A program made the translations under genes and the position numbers. Below the pieces are notes generated by a model, which worked only from the letters and a program-made list of their open reading frames with translations, was not told the origin of the DNA and made no database searches. This document shows, one piece after another, positions 53,199 through 62,082 of a DNA stretch of 64,000 nt (positions are counted from its first letter, which is position 1; the number at the start of each line of letters is the position of its first letter). The DNA comes from Marilutibacter aestuarii (GTDB lineage: Bacteria; Pseudomonadota; Gammaproteobacteria; Xanthomonadales; Xanthomonadaceae). The stretch is taken from assembly GCF_006546775.1 (NCBI RefSeq), contig NZ_VICE01000096.1, forward strand, positions 1 through 64,000, given 5' to 3'.

Positions 53199-53609
53199 AT
53201 GCGCAATTTCAGTGCCATCCTGAAGCACCTCAAGACGGCCGGGTACCGGCTCACCGAACACGACATCGACGTGGTGTGCATCGAGCTCTCGCTGGAACAG
53301 GGGCAGCGCCACCAGGCGATCTTCCTGTCCGAACTCGACGACGACGACGGCCGCCCCTACCTGCGCGTCAGCACCGCGGTCGCCCCCATCACCACGCTGG
53401 ACATGCGCCGTGCGCTGGCCTTCAACTGGCACAGCCGGGTCGGCTACCTCGCCATCGGCGACATGGATGGCGTCCCCCACCTGCAACTGTGCGAGAACCG
53501 CCCCTACGAAGGCCTGGACCCTGCCGAGATCGACCGCCTGGTCCTCGAGATCGGCGGCATCGGCGACCGCATGGAGCGGGCGCTGTCTGCGGGCGGGGAT
53601 CTTTATTGA
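53199..53609 (+). CDS. Small hypothetical protein, possibly YbjN-like
   Basis: A 136-residue acidic cytoplasmic protein of alternating helix and strand. It begins MRNFSAILKHLKTAGYRLTE, followed by strands IDVVCIELSL, YLRVSTAVAPI and VGYLAIGDMDGVPHLQL, and a helical end. The layout resembles YbjN/T3SS-chaperone-like folds, but no conserved motif proves it. It is divergent from the alkyltransferase-like gene with only 40 bp between them and is followed by a repeat cluster. Function unknown. Confidence 0.75.
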   Translation: MRNFSAILKHLKTAGYRLTEHDIDVVCIELSLEQGQRHQAIFLSELDDDDGRPYLRVSTAVAPITTLDMRRALAFNWHSRVGYLAIGDMDGVPHLQLCENRPYEGLDPAEIDRLVLEIGGIGDRMERALSAGGDLY

Positions 53610-53610
53610 G

Positions 53611-53632
53611 GTGATTGGTGATTGGTGATTCG
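53611..53632. repeat. GTGATTGG iterons (single arm)
   Basis: Three near-identical 8-base units, GTGATTGG, GTGATTGG and GTGATTCG, directly after the upstream stop codon. They match one arm of the palindromic element found in dnaE and before yhdP, but no second arm is visible. Confidence 0.7.
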
Positions 53633-53683
53633 GGGATGGGGCATGGGGCGCCTCCGATTCCCCATTCCCGCTGCGCCAGACCG

Positions 53684-53714
53684 TAGGGTGCAATAAGCGA
53701 AGCGCATTGCACCG
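53684..53714. repeat. GTAGGGTGCAATAAGCG/GCATTGCACC repeat
   Basis: GGTGCAATaagcgaaGCGCATTGCACC is an inverted repeat with 7-8 bp arms and belongs to a repeat type that I know from many bacterial genomes. Confidence 0.55.
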
Positions 53715-53752
53715 CGGGCCGCCGACGCTTCTGCGTGTGCCCGCGCCCGCAA

Positions 53753-53780
53753 GGCTGTATCCCAGCGTTCGCTGGGGTGA
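53753..53780. repeat. REP-like hairpin, copy 3
   Basis: GGCTGTATCCCAGCG-TT-CGCTGGGGTGA, a slightly degenerate copy of the 12.2-kb unit. Confidence 0.7.
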
Positions 53781-53784
53781 GGCT

Positions 53785-53815
53785 AGACCGCTTGCGCGGC
53801 ATGGCCGCGCGGTCT
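53785..53815. repeat. Strong GC-rich hairpin
   Basis: AGACCGC-TT-GCGCGGC / GCCGCGCGGTCT around ATG; nearly perfect except for the TT bulge. Confidence 0.6.
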
Positions 53816-53823
53816 GGTCGAAC

Positions 53824-53844
53824 GCCCAGCGCCCTGCGCTGGGC
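53824..53844. repeat. Short perfect hairpin
   Basis: GCCCAGCG/CGCTGGGC arms around CCCTG, next to the hairpin above. Confidence 0.6.
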
Positions 53845-53873
53845 CGGGGGCGGCACCTTCGCCTCTGGCAAAA

Positions 53874-53903
53874 GGCTGGATCCCAGCGTTCGCTGGGATG
53901 ACG
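53874..53903. repeat. REP-like hairpin, copy 4
   Basis: GGCTGGATCCCAGCG-TT-CGCTGGGATGACG, identical in its core to the copy downstream of ispA and in the same orientation. Confidence 0.75.
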
Positions 53904-53923
53904 GACACGCGTAATCGCGCGCT

Positions 53924-53978
53924 TTCCCGATTCCCGATTCCCGATTCCCGATTCCCGATTCCCGATTCCCGATTCCCG
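53924..53978. repeat. Heptanucleotide tandem array (GATTCCC), seven copies plus a partial
   Basis: Seven perfect GATTCCC units end six bases before the pit stop codon. The unit differs by one base from the CATTCCC unit of the array before tldD. Confidence 0.95.
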
Positions 53979-53983
53979 TCGCG

Positions 53984-55111
53984 TCAGGCCCAGCCCATCG
54001 CCCGCAGGAACTCGAAGATCAGGTAGGCGATGCCGCCGGCGGCGGGGATGGTCAGGATCCACGCCCAGATCATCTTCTCGACCACGGTCCACTTGATCGC
54101 ATTCAAGCGCTTGGCCGTGCCCACGCCCATGATCGCGGACGAGATGTTGTGGGTGGTGGAGACCGGGATGCCCAGCATCGAGGCGCCGAAGATCACCGCC
54201 GAGGCGCTGGTCTCGGCGGCGAAGCCGTGGATGGGGTGCAGCTTGACCAGCTTGTGGCCCAGGGTCTTGATGATCCGCCAGCCGCCGGCCGCGGTGCCGG
54301 CCGCCATCACCAGCGCGCAGGTGATCTTGATCCACAGGTCGATGTCCTGGGTCGCCATCGCGTTGTCGGACGGGTGCAGGAAGTCCAGCCATGCCGGCAG
54401 GTCGTCGAGCGTGCCGACCGACTGCGCACTGAACAGCGTCAGCGCGATGATGCCCATGGTCTTCTGCGCATCGTTCATGCCGTGGGCCAGGCCCATGCCC
54501 GCGGCGCTGACCAGCTGCGCCTTGCCGAAGAAGCTGTTGACCCAGCGCGGCCGGGCGATCCGGGCCAGCCAGCCGCCCGAGCGGGCCATCATGGAAATGA
54601 AGAAGAACAGCACCCCCATCACCAGGAAACCGGCGGCGAAGCCCAGCACCGGCGAGGTGACCATGGGCACGACCACTTTCCAGAGCACGCCGGCACTGCG
54701 GTAGATCGGCTCCTTCGGCTCGGACCAGATGATGGCGTCGAAGTTGTTGGAGGCCGCCGCCAGGGCCGCGCCGCAGAGGCCACCGATCAGGGCGTGCGAG
54801 GACGAGGACGGCAGGCCCAGCCACCAGGTGATCAGGTTCCAGATGATGCCGCCCAGCAGGGCGCACAGGATCAGCTGGGAACCCACCTCGACCACGCCGA
54901 CGTCGATCAGGCCCGAGGCGATGGTCTTGGCCACCGCGGTGCCCAGCAAGGCGCCGATCAGGTTCATGCTGGCCGCCAGGCCCACCGCCTGCATGGGCGA
55001 GAGCACCTTGGTCGCGACCACCGTGGCAATCGAGTTGGCGGTGTCGTGGAAGCCGTTGATGTATTCGAAGATGAGCGCCGCGAGGACCACGACGATGACG
55101 AGCGTGAGCAT
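53984..55111 (-). CDS. pit: Low-affinity inorganic phosphate transporter (PiT family)
   Basis: A 375-residue inner-membrane symporter for metal-phosphate, with about ten helices. The duplicated family signature is visible as EYINGFHDTANSIATVVATK near the N-terminus and AHGMNDAQKTMGII plus GIPVSTTHNISSAIMGVG in the second half, with GLPSSSSHALIGGL in the first. It lies 13 bp after the DUF47 gene, a common pair. Downstream is the heptamer array. Regulation by phosphate is likely but no Pho box is seen. Confidence 0.95.
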   Translation of the reverse strand: MLTLVIVVVLAALIFEYINGFHDTANSIATVVATKVLSPMQAVGLAASMNLIGALLGTAVAKTIASGLIDVGVVEVGSQLILCALLGGIIWNLITWWLGLPSSSSHALIGGLCGAALAAASNNFDAIIWSEPKEPIYRSAGVLWKVVVPMVTSPVLGFAAGFLVMGVLFFFISMMARSGGWLARIARPRWVNSFFGKAQLVSAAGMGLAHGMNDAQKTMGIIALTLFSAQSVGTLDDLPAWLDFLHPSDNAMATQDIDLWIKITCALVMAAGTAAGGWRIIKTLGHKLVKLHPIHGFAAETSASAVIFGASMLGIPVSTTHNISSAIMGVGTAKRLNAIKWTVVEKMIWAWILTIPAAGGIAYLIFEFLRAMGWA

Positions 55112-55124
55112 CGCGCCAGCCCCC

Positions 55125-55751
55125 TCAGGAGTTCTTCAGGACGATCTGGTACGCCACGACGCCGGCCTCGCGGCAGCGGTCGATGGCCTTCTCCAGGATC
55201 TCGAAGAACTCCTTGAGCAGGAACATCTGCAGGTGGTCGAGCTTGCCCGAGTAGATGTCGCGGTAGAGCTCGAGCATCAGCCGGTCGGCGTCGTTCTCCA
55301 GCGCCCGCAGCTCGTCGCTGAGTGCCTTCATCGGCTCCAGCTTCAGCTGGCGCAGCTGCTTGACCATCTTCACCACGACGCTGGAGGCCTGCTCGAGCAT
55401 CGCTGCGCGGGGCGCGAAGTCGATGTGCTCCAGGTGCTGGGTGGCCAGGGCGTAGCGGTCGGCGAACTTCTCGATCTGCTTGGGGATCTTGTGCAGGGCC
55501 GAGGCCAGCGACTCGATGTCCTCGCGCTCGATGGGGGTGATGAAGCTGTCGACCAGCTCTTGGCTGAGCTTGATGGAGACGTCGCGCTCGCGCTGGCGGG
55601 CCAGCTTGAACGCATCCAGCGCCGGCTGGCGATCGGACTCGCGAAGCATCGCATGCAGGGCCCGGGCGCTGTCGTGGGCCACCTCGGCCGCTTCCTCGAG
55701 CAGGGTGTAGAACTGGTTGCCTTGGCCGAAAATGGTTTGCAGGGAGAACAT
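55125..55751 (-). CDS. DUF47 family PhoU-like protein
   Basis: A 208-residue all-helical protein (TIGR00153/DUF47), structurally like PhoU. Segments: LEEAAEVAHDSARALHAMLR, REDIESLASALHKIPKQIEKFADR, LENDADRLMLELYRDIYSGKLDHLQMFLLKEFFEILEKAIDRC and AGVVAYQIVLKNS. It is encoded just before pit and thought to control phosphate uptake through that transporter in other proteobacteria. ATG 55751 is preceded by GGGAG-like bases. Confidence 0.92.
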   Translation of the reverse strand: MFSLQTIFGQGNQFYTLLEEAAEVAHDSARALHAMLRESDRQPALDAFKLARQRERDVSIKLSQELVDSFITPIEREDIESLASALHKIPKQIEKFADRYALATQHLEHIDFAPRAAMLEQASSVVVKMVKQLRQLKLEPMKALSDELRALENDADRLMLELYRDIYSGKLDHLQMFLLKEFFEILEKAIDRCREAGVVAYQIVLKNS

Positions 55752-56011
55752 TGCGCGCTGTGCCTCGTGGTGGGGCGGTCCAGGGTCCGCTCGGTTGCGG
55801 TGCGCATTATGACCGTTTCAAGACAGCCGCGCAGGCCTTGCCCCCGGGCCGGCGACCACGCGCGGCGTACAGGCCCCGCCTGCTACTATCGGCCGTTCAT
55901 CGACATCCCCCTCGACTGCTTCCCGACAATGGACGACGACCCAGAACCCTCCAGTGCCGCCCGGCCCCGCCGGACACCCACGCGACGCCTGCCCTTCCCG
56001 GAGCGCCCGCC

Positions 56012-57346
56012 ATGCTGGAACTGACGATCGTCCTGGCCCTGATCGTGCTGAACGGCTTCTTCGCGATGTCGGAGATGGCCCTGGTCACGTCGCGCAAGCT
56101 CCGCCTCAAGCAGATGGCCGAGGAGCCCGGCCGCGCCCGCCGCGGCGCCGAGGTCGCGCTCGGCCTGGCCGAGCACCCCGACAACCTGCTCTCCACGGTG
56201 CAGGTGGGCATCACCCTGATCGGCGTGCTCACCGGCCTGTTCGGCGGCGAGGCGATCGGCGTGATCATCGCCAGCGGCCTGGAGGGCGTCTGGCCGGGCG
56301 CCGCCGAGTATGCCCGGGCGATCGGCATCGGCACCGCCGTGGTCCTGATCACCTCGGGCCAGGTCATCTTCGGTGAGCTGATCCCCAAGCGCCTGGCCCT
56401 GACCAACCCCGAGGGGATCGCCGCCGCCGTTGCCATCCCGCTGGACGCCCTGTCGCGGCTGGCCCGGCCGGTGGTCGCCCTGCTGGGCGTGATCAACCGC
56501 GCCGTGCTGCGCCTGCTGGGCATCCGCGACGACGCCCGCAGCGAGATCAGCGAAGAGGAGATCCGCCTGCTGGTCAGCGAAAGCCACGAACAGGGCGTGA
56601 TCGATGCCGACGAGCGCAAGATGGTCTACCGGGTGCTGAGCCTGGGCGACCGCACCGCCGAGAGCCTGATGACGCCGCGCACGCGCATCACCTGGCTCGA
56701 CGCCGAGGCGCCGCTGGAGGCCAACATGGCGGTGATGCGCGAGACCTCGTTCTCGCGCTATCCGGTCTACAAGGACAACGACAGCGAGGTCCTGGGCATC
56801 CTGGAGGCCAAGTCGCTGCTGGACGGACTGGGCCGTTCGGGCACGCCGCGCATCTTCGACCGCCTGCGCGAGGCGCTGTTCGTCTCCGAGTCGACCCATG
56901 CCTTCAAGCTGCTCGAGATCTTCCGCGAGGAGCAGCAGTCGATCGCCCTGGTGGTGGACGAGTATGGCGACGTCACCGGCCTGATCACCGTCAACGACCT
57001 CTTGGGCGCGGTCATCGGCCGCCTGCAGACCGCCGAATCCGAGGACGACCATTCCCCGGTCGTGCAGCGCGCCGACGGCTCCTGGCTGCTCGATGGCAGC
57101 CTGGCGCTCGACGACCTGCGCGACCTGGTCAACGGCGCCCGCCTGCCAGTGGGCGATGAGCCTGATTTCCACACCGCCGCCGGCATGGTCATCAACCATT
57201 TCGGCCGGATCCCGCACGTCGGCGAGCATGTCGATTGGGACAACTGGCGGATCGAGGTGGTCGACCTGGATGGGCCGCGCATCGACAAGCTGCTGCTGCA
57301 GGCCCTGCCGGACCCGGATGCGGGCAGCGATGACACCCTCGGCTGA
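56012..57346 (+). CDS. HlyC/CorC (CNNM) family membrane protein
   Basis: A 444-residue protein. An N-terminal DUF21/CNNM membrane domain with four helices (LTIVLALIVLNGFFAMSEMAL; PDNLLSTVQVGITLIGVLTG; FGELIPKRLAL), two CBS domains (about 215-345; VMTPR-like LMTPRTRITWL and VVDEYGDVTGLIT), and a C-terminal CorC_HlyC domain (DGSWLLDGSLALDDL onward). The family moves or senses divalent cations such as Mg2+ and Co2+. TACTAT at about 55881 may be a promoter element. It overlaps exoD by 17 bp. Confidence 0.93.
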   Translation: MLELTIVLALIVLNGFFAMSEMALVTSRKLRLKQMAEEPGRARRGAEVALGLAEHPDNLLSTVQVGITLIGVLTGLFGGEAIGVIIASGLEGVWPGAAEYARAIGIGTAVVLITSGQVIFGELIPKRLALTNPEGIAAAVAIPLDALSRLARPVVALLGVINRAVLRLLGIRDDARSEISEEEIRLLVSESHEQGVIDADERKMVYRVLSLGDRTAESLMTPRTRITWLDAEAPLEANMAVMRETSFSRYPVYKDNDSEVLGILEAKSLLDGLGRSGTPRIFDRLREALFVSESTHAFKLLEIFREEQQSIALVVDEYGDVTGLITVNDLLGAVIGRLQTAESEDDHSPVVQRADGSWLLDGSLALDDLRDLVNGARLPVGDEPDFHTAAGMVINHFGRIPHVGEHVDWDNWRIEVVDLDGPRIDKLLLQALPDPDAGSDDTLG

Positions 57347-57977
57347 CCCCGCGCCGCCCAGGCCCGTCGAGGAAGCCGGCACCCGCGCCCTGCTCGATGC
57401 CTTCTCGGTGGGTGACCCGGACGACACGCTGCGCCTGGGCGACGTCTTCAACGGACTGGGCAAGCGCTCGTTCGGCATGCTGCTGTTCATCGCCACCCTG
57501 CCCGCCTTCATCCCGATCCCGGGCATCGGCGGCGCGATCAGCGGCCCACTCACGATCCTGCTCGGCGCGCAGTTGCTGATCGGCCTGCGCAAGCCCTGGC
57601 TACCGGGCTTCATCGCCCGGCACGGCCCGACCCGGCGCCTGATGGTCCGCTTCCGCAACCTGCTCTCACCCTGGCTGAGCCGCCTGGAGCGCGTGGTCAA
57701 GCCGCGCGCGGCCGGCGTCCTCGACCACCGGGCCGCCAGCGCCTTCACCGGGCTGCTGCTGATGCTGCTCGGCCTGTTGCTGTCCTTGCCGATCCCGTTC
57801 ACCAACTACCTGTTCGGCGCACTGATGCTGCTGTTCGCCTTCGCCCTGCTCGAACGCGATGGCCGCCTGATGCTCGTCGCATGGGCCGCGGGCGTGGTGG
57901 CGATCGGCGTGTTCGGGGGGCTGTCGGGCGGGCTCGCGGCGCTGGTCGCCGAAGGACTGGCGCGCTTCGGCTTCTAG
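57330..57977 (+). CDS. ExoD family membrane protein
   Basis: A 215-residue protein of the exopolysaccharide synthesis ExoD family. A cytoplasmic N-terminal helix region (LLDAFSVGDPDDTLRLGDVFNGLGKRSFGMLLFI) is followed by about four membrane helices. FIPIPGIGGAISGPLTILLGAQLLIGLRKPWLP is the conserved stretch. ExoD influences exopolysaccharide production and alkaline tolerance in rhizobia. Its ATG lies inside the CorC-type gene, 17 bp before that stop, so the two are co-translated. Confidence 0.9.
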   Translation: MTPSADPAPPRPVEEAGTRALLDAFSVGDPDDTLRLGDVFNGLGKRSFGMLLFIATLPAFIPIPGIGGAISGPLTILLGAQLLIGLRKPWLPGFIARHGPTRRLMVRFRNLLSPWLSRLERVVKPRAAGVLDHRAASAFTGLLLMLLGLLLSLPIPFTNYLFGALMLLFAFALLERDGRLMLVAWAAGVVAIGVFGGLSGGLAALVAEGLARFGF

Positions 57978-57986
57978 CCGCCGCCC

Positions 57987-60125
57987 TTACTGCTGGAGCA
58001 GGGCCAGGAACTCGTTGCCCGGCATCGGGTGCCCGAGCCAGTAGCCCTGGGCCTGGTCACAGCCGCGCTCGCGCAGCAGCGCGTACTGGCCCGCCTTCTC
58101 CACCCCCTCCGCGATCACGGTGATGCCCAGCGAATGGGCCATCGCGATGATCGCGCTCGTCAGCGCCAGGTCGTCGGGATCTCGCAGGATGTCGGCAATG
58201 AAGCTGCGATCGATCTTGACGCCGTCGACGGGCACGCGACGCAGGTGGCTCAGGCCCGAGAATCCGGTGCCGAAGTCGTCGAGCAGCACCTTCACGCCGG
58301 TCGCGCGCAGCCGGGCCAGCTCGTCGCTGACGTGCGCCTCGTCGCCGATCACCGCGGTCTCCGTCAGCTCCAGGTGCAGGCGGCCCGGCTCGAGGCCGGT
58401 CTCGCGCAGGCAGGCGGCCACGACGTCGGCCAGTTCGCCGCCGCTGCGCAGCTGTCGGGGCGAGACGTTGACCGCCACCGACAGCGGCTCGCTGCCCGGA
58501 TGGAGCTGTTGCCAGCGCACGGCATCGGTACAGGCGGTATGGAGGACCTTCGGGCCGAGCACCTCGATCAGGCCGCTCTGTTCGGCGACGTCGATGAACA
58601 CCGAGGGCGCGACCTGCCCGTGCTTGGGGTGGTTCCAGCGCAACAGGGCCTCGGCGCCCACCATCACCCGGTCCGACAGGCGATACACCGGCTGGTAGAC
58701 CAGGCTCAGCTCGCCGCGCTCCCAGGCCCCGCGCAACTCGTGCTCGAGGTTGACCCGGCGTTCCACCGCCAGGTCCATCGCCCGGCTGTAGAAGCGGTAG
58801 CAGTTCTTGCCGGCCACCTTCGCCTGGTACATGGCGATGTCGCCGTTCTTCATCAGCGAAGCCGCGGTCGACGCGTCCTCCGGGAACATGGTGATGCCGA
58901 TCGAGGTGCCCAGGAACACCTGCCGCTCGTGCACCAGCATCGGTTCGCCCAGGGTCTCGACCAGGGCCTCGGCCAGGCCGGTGGCGATCTCCCGCACGTC
59001 GCGGGCATCGCGGCTGGACGCCTGTACCAGGATCACGAATTCGTCGCCACCGAACCTCGCGAGCAGCGCGTTGTCGCCGGCATGGCGACTGATCGCGTCG
59101 CGGATGCGCGCAGAACACTGCACCAGCACGTCGTCGCCAGCATCGTGGCCCAGGGTGTCGTTGACCCGCTTGAAGTCGTCGATGTCGGCGAACAGCAGGG
59201 CGAGCTGCTGGCCGTCGCCGCGCATCTGCAGCAACTGCTCGTCCAGGGCCTCTCGGAAGGCCAGGCGATTGGACAGGCCGGTCAGGGCGTCGGTGTAGGC
59301 CATGCGCCGGATGTCGCGGTCGTGGCGCGCCACGCTCTCGCTCATGCGGCTGAAAGCGCGCAGCAGCTCGCCGATCTCGTCGCGCCGGCGGCTGGTCGGC
59401 AGGTCGAGCTCGAAGCGCCCGGCCTCGATCTGGCGGGCCGAGTCCGCGAGCTGGCGGATGGGCCTGACCAGCCAGTGCTGGATCAGCCACAGCAGCACGA
59501 TCCCGATCAGCACCAGGCTGCCGGTGACCAGCCCCACCCAGATCAGCTGGCGGTGGCCCAACACCCCCAGGCGCTGCCGCATCTCGGTGACGGCCCGCTC
59601 CTGGAAGCCCTTGGCCACCTCCAGGTCGAAGCCCATGCGCACGCCGCCCAGGCGCTCCTCGCCGATCATGATCGGCATGGAGACGTCCATGACGTGGTCG
59701 TTGAACAGGGTCAGCATCGTCGTGGACGCGGTCACCTCGCTGGCGAACTCGTCGTCCATGCGCTTGCCGTAGCTGGGGATTTCCTCGCTGCCGTCGTGGA
59801 TGATGGTCCCGGCGACGTCGTAGACCAGGACGTAGCGTGCGTCGGGCTGGCGCAGGGCCGCCGCGGTGAGCTCGCCAATGGCGTCGAGGTCGAAGTAGTA
59901 CAGGGGGTTCGTCAGCGATTCTGCCAACTGGTTGACCATGCCCTCGCCGCGCCGGTTGAGGCTGTTGCTGACCACCCCCTGCATGGCGTCGCGGGTGACG
60001 TCCACGACGTCGCCCTGCATCTGCTCCTCGCGCTTGAGCATGAGCGCCATCATCAGCAGCATCACCATCAATGCAGCCGCCATCAGCAGCAGGAACTTGG
60101 TACGCAGGCCCCCGCTCAGCTTCAT
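57987..60125 (-). CDS. Membrane GGDEF-EAL protein (c-di-GMP turnover)
   Basis: A 712-residue protein. Helix 10-30 and helix 194-216 bracket a periplasmic sensor region of about 160 residues. HAMP (216-270) leads to GGDEF (intact GGDEF at 359-363, no RxxD inhibition site) and EAL (EALLRW at 493-498, DDFGTGFSGL, KIDRSF, AEGVE intact), so both cyclase and phosphodiesterase are possible. Its start overlaps the stop of the upstream PhnD-type gene (ATGA), so a periplasmic binding protein is co-translated with it. Confidence 0.95.
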   Translation of the reverse strand: MKLSGGLRTKFLLLMAAALMVMLLMMALMLKREEQMQGDVVDVTRDAMQGVVSNSLNRRGEGMVNQLAESLTNPLYYFDLDAIGELTAAALRQPDARYVLVYDVAGTIIHDGSEEIPSYGKRMDDEFASEVTASTTMLTLFNDHVMDVSMPIMIGEERLGGVRMGFDLEVAKGFQERAVTEMRQRLGVLGHRQLIWVGLVTGSLVLIGIVLLWLIQHWLVRPIRQLADSARQIEAGRFELDLPTSRRRDEIGELLRAFSRMSESVARHDRDIRRMAYTDALTGLSNRLAFREALDEQLLQMRGDGQQLALLFADIDDFKRVNDTLGHDAGDDVLVQCSARIRDAISRHAGDNALLARFGGDEFVILVQASSRDARDVREIATGLAEALVETLGEPMLVHERQVFLGTSIGITMFPEDASTAASLMKNGDIAMYQAKVAGKNCYRFYSRAMDLAVERRVNLEHELRGAWERGELSLVYQPVYRLSDRVMVGAEALLRWNHPKHGQVAPSVFIDVAEQSGLIEVLGPKVLHTACTDAVRWQQLHPGSEPLSVAVNVSPRQLRSGGELADVVAACLRETGLEPGRLHLELTETAVIGDEAHVSDELARLRATGVKVLLDDFGTGFSGLSHLRRVPVDGVKIDRSFIADILRDPDDLALTSAIIAMAHSLGITVIAEGVEKAGQYALLRERGCDQAQGYWLGHPMPGNEFLALLQQ

Positions 60126-61075
60126 TCGACCTCCGCCCGCACGCGCTGCACGCCCTGGCCGATCCGGTTCAATGCATCCATCGACACGTCGTCGATGGGC
60201 AGGAAGCGCGTGGTGCCGAAGAATTCCCGAAGCGCGTTCGACGCCTCCGGATCATCGGCCGCGCCGACCAGGACTTCGCGCAGGCGGTCGCGGACCTCCG
60301 GCGCCATGTTCGGCTGGACCAGTTCCAGCGCGCGCGGGAACTCCGGCGTGTCGCCGATGATCACCAGGTCGCGCTTGAACGCCGTCGGCATCCGGTTGGG
60401 ATCGTCCCAGTCGAGGTTGCTCATGACGCCGACGTCGACCAGTCGCTTGTGGACCCACGTGGCGATGTTGAGTTCGGATCGCGCGAACAGGTAGCCCACG
60501 GCGTCCGGCCCGGCGTGGTCGAGCGGCGACAGCAGCACGTCCAGTGGCATGCCGCGGTCAAGCAGGACAGCCGCCGGCACGAAGTAGGCGCTCGTCGACG
60601 AGGGCCGCTGGAAGGCGACGCTGTGCCCGCGGATGCCGTCCAGCGATTCGATTCCGCTGTCGCGGCGCGCGAAGAAGACGCTGTGGTAGTGGCTGCTCCC
60701 GCCCCGCTCGGTCAGCAGCAGCGGACGCGCGCCGCCGCGGTCGCGCATCAGCAGCGCCATGCCGGTGGTCTCGGTGATCCAGTCGACCCGGCCCCGGCGC
60801 AGGTAGCTCGCCATCTGCTGGGGGTCCTTGGCCATGAGGATCCGCCCTTCGCGGATGCCGACGTCGGCCATGCGCGGGACGACGTAATCCAGCAGCGGTT
60901 TGAGCTGCTCGTAGTGCGACTTGGGATCGTCGCTGATCCGCCCCAGCACCAGCACGCCGGACTCGGCGTGGTCCGCCGTGACCGAGCGCTCCCCGGCACG
61001 CCCCTCGGTGGACGCAGCCAGGACCAGCAGCAATAGGGCTTGGCAGCACAGGCGCAGGATCAAGGGCGGCGACAC
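60122..61075 (-). CDS. PhnD-type periplasmic binding protein, orphan
   Basis: A 317-residue protein with an N-terminal signal (about 27 residues). The fold is PhnD-like class II binding protein: FGRISDDPKSHYEQLKPLLDYVVPRM, DWITETTGMALLMRDRGGA, SLDGIRGHSVAFQRPSSTSAYFVPAA and IGDTPEFPRALELVQPNM. The family binds phosphonate or phosphite, but no permease or ATPase gene is adjacent; instead it is coupled to the GGDEF-EAL receptor. The start is GTG at 61075. Ligand unknown. Confidence 0.88.
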   Translation of the reverse strand: MSPPLILRLCCQALLLLVLAASTEGRAGERSVTADHAESGVLVLGRISDDPKSHYEQLKPLLDYVVPRMADVGIREGRILMAKDPQQMASYLRRGRVDWITETTGMALLMRDRGGARPLLLTERGGSSHYHSVFFARRDSGIESLDGIRGHSVAFQRPSSTSAYFVPAAVLLDRGMPLDVLLSPLDHAGPDAVGYLFARSELNIATWVHKRLVDVGVMSNLDWDDPNRMPTAFKRDLVIIGDTPEFPRALELVQPNMAPEVRDRLREVLVGAADDPEASNALREFFGTTRFLPIDDVSMDALNRIGQGVQRVRAEVE

Positions 61076-61169
61076 TCCGGCGATTTCTCCGGCCAGACTA
61101 ATCCAAAGCCGGAGGTGCGGCTATCGGCGCGTGCGCCCCGCGCGCGAACTGGGACTGCGAACACATGCT

Positions 61170-61952
61170 TCAGCGCTCGCCGCCCGCCCGGGCCGCCAGC
61201 ATCGCCATGCGTTCCACGTCGGCCAGGACCCCGCGCAACAGGCGGACCTCCCGGCTGTCGAGGTCGGCCTTGAGGAACAGGCGACGGAACTTGCGCAGGG
61301 CCGATTCGGGCGCCCGTCCCTTGTGGAAGTCGATCGCGTCCAGGGCATCCCCCAGCTGCCCGAAGAAGCCCTCCAGCTCGGCGTGGGAAGCCGGCGGATC
61401 ACCGTCCCCGGCCGGCGCCGGATCGCCCCCGCCCACTGCCAGCAGGGCCAGCCGCAACTCGTAGGCCAGCACCTGGACCGCCATCGCGAGGTTGAGCGAG
61501 CTGTAGGCCGGATTGGCCGGGATATGCACCGCGGCATGGCACAGCTGGAGCTCCTCGTTGTCCAGGCCGGTGCGCTCGCGGCCAAAGACCAGGGCCACCT
61601 CGCCCCCTGCCCTTGCGCCGTCCAGGGCCCGGGCCGCGGCCTCGCGCGGCAGCAGCTCGTCCAGGGCGATGCGCCGGCTGCGCGCCGTGCAGCCCAGCAC
61701 CAGATGGCAGTCGGCCACGGCCTCGGCCAGGGTCGCATGGGTCGCGGCGGCCGCCAGGACGTCGTCGGCGCCGGCCGCCAGGGCCTCGGACTCGTGGTTG
61801 GGCGCCTTCTCGGGCGCCACCAGCACCAGCCGGCCCAGGCCCATGGTCTTCATGGCCCGCGCGGCGGAGCCGATGTTGCCGGGGTGCTGGGTCCCGACCA
61901 GGACGATGCGCAGGCGGTTGGAGATCGGTTCAGTTGTCGAATGGGTCGTCAT
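61170..61952 (-). CDS. trmJ: tRNA (cytidine/uridine-2'-O-)-methyltransferase
   Basis: Methylates the 2'-O of tRNA position 32. It has 260 residues in the SpoU/TrmH class: [61 protein letters not shown] and [24 protein letters not shown] with the knot. The C-terminal extension is helical. It is divergent from suhB, the standard neighbour in gammaproteobacteria. Confidence 0.95.
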   Translation of the reverse strand: MTTHSTTEPISNRLRIVLVGTQHPGNIGSAARAMKTMGLGRLVLVAPEKAPNHESEALAAGADDVLAAAATHATLAEAVADCHLVLGCTARSRRIALDELLPREAAARALDGARAGGEVALVFGRERTGLDNEELQLCHAAVHIPANPAYSSLNLAMAVQVLAYELRLALLAVGGGDPAPAGDGDPPASHAELEGFFGQLGDALDAIDFHKGRAPESALRKFRRLFLKADLDSREVRLLRGVLADVERMAMLAARAGGER

Positions 61953-62082
61953 CGCCGTCAATGGTAAACTCCGCGACCCGGCCACGCTCGTGTCGTGCCA
62001 TTGCCGGGTTGCTCTTTTACCTCCTTCCAGTCCGGCCGGCGATCCGCCGCGCCCCACCTCCTTCGTCCGAGGCCGCACCGCC

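Larger units (their letters stand above)
53610..53983. other. Repeat and hairpin cluster between the YbjN-like gene and pit
   Basis: A 374-bp convergent gap with no gene. In order it holds GTGATTGG iterons, a CCGTAGGGTGCAATAAGCG-type repeat, a REP-like hairpin, two further GC-rich hairpins, a second REP-like hairpin and a GATTCCC array. Confidence 0.8.

Noticed and set aside
60122-61075. Phosphonate ABC transporter operon
   Set aside because: Only the binding-protein gene is present; permease and ATPase genes are absent on both sides.
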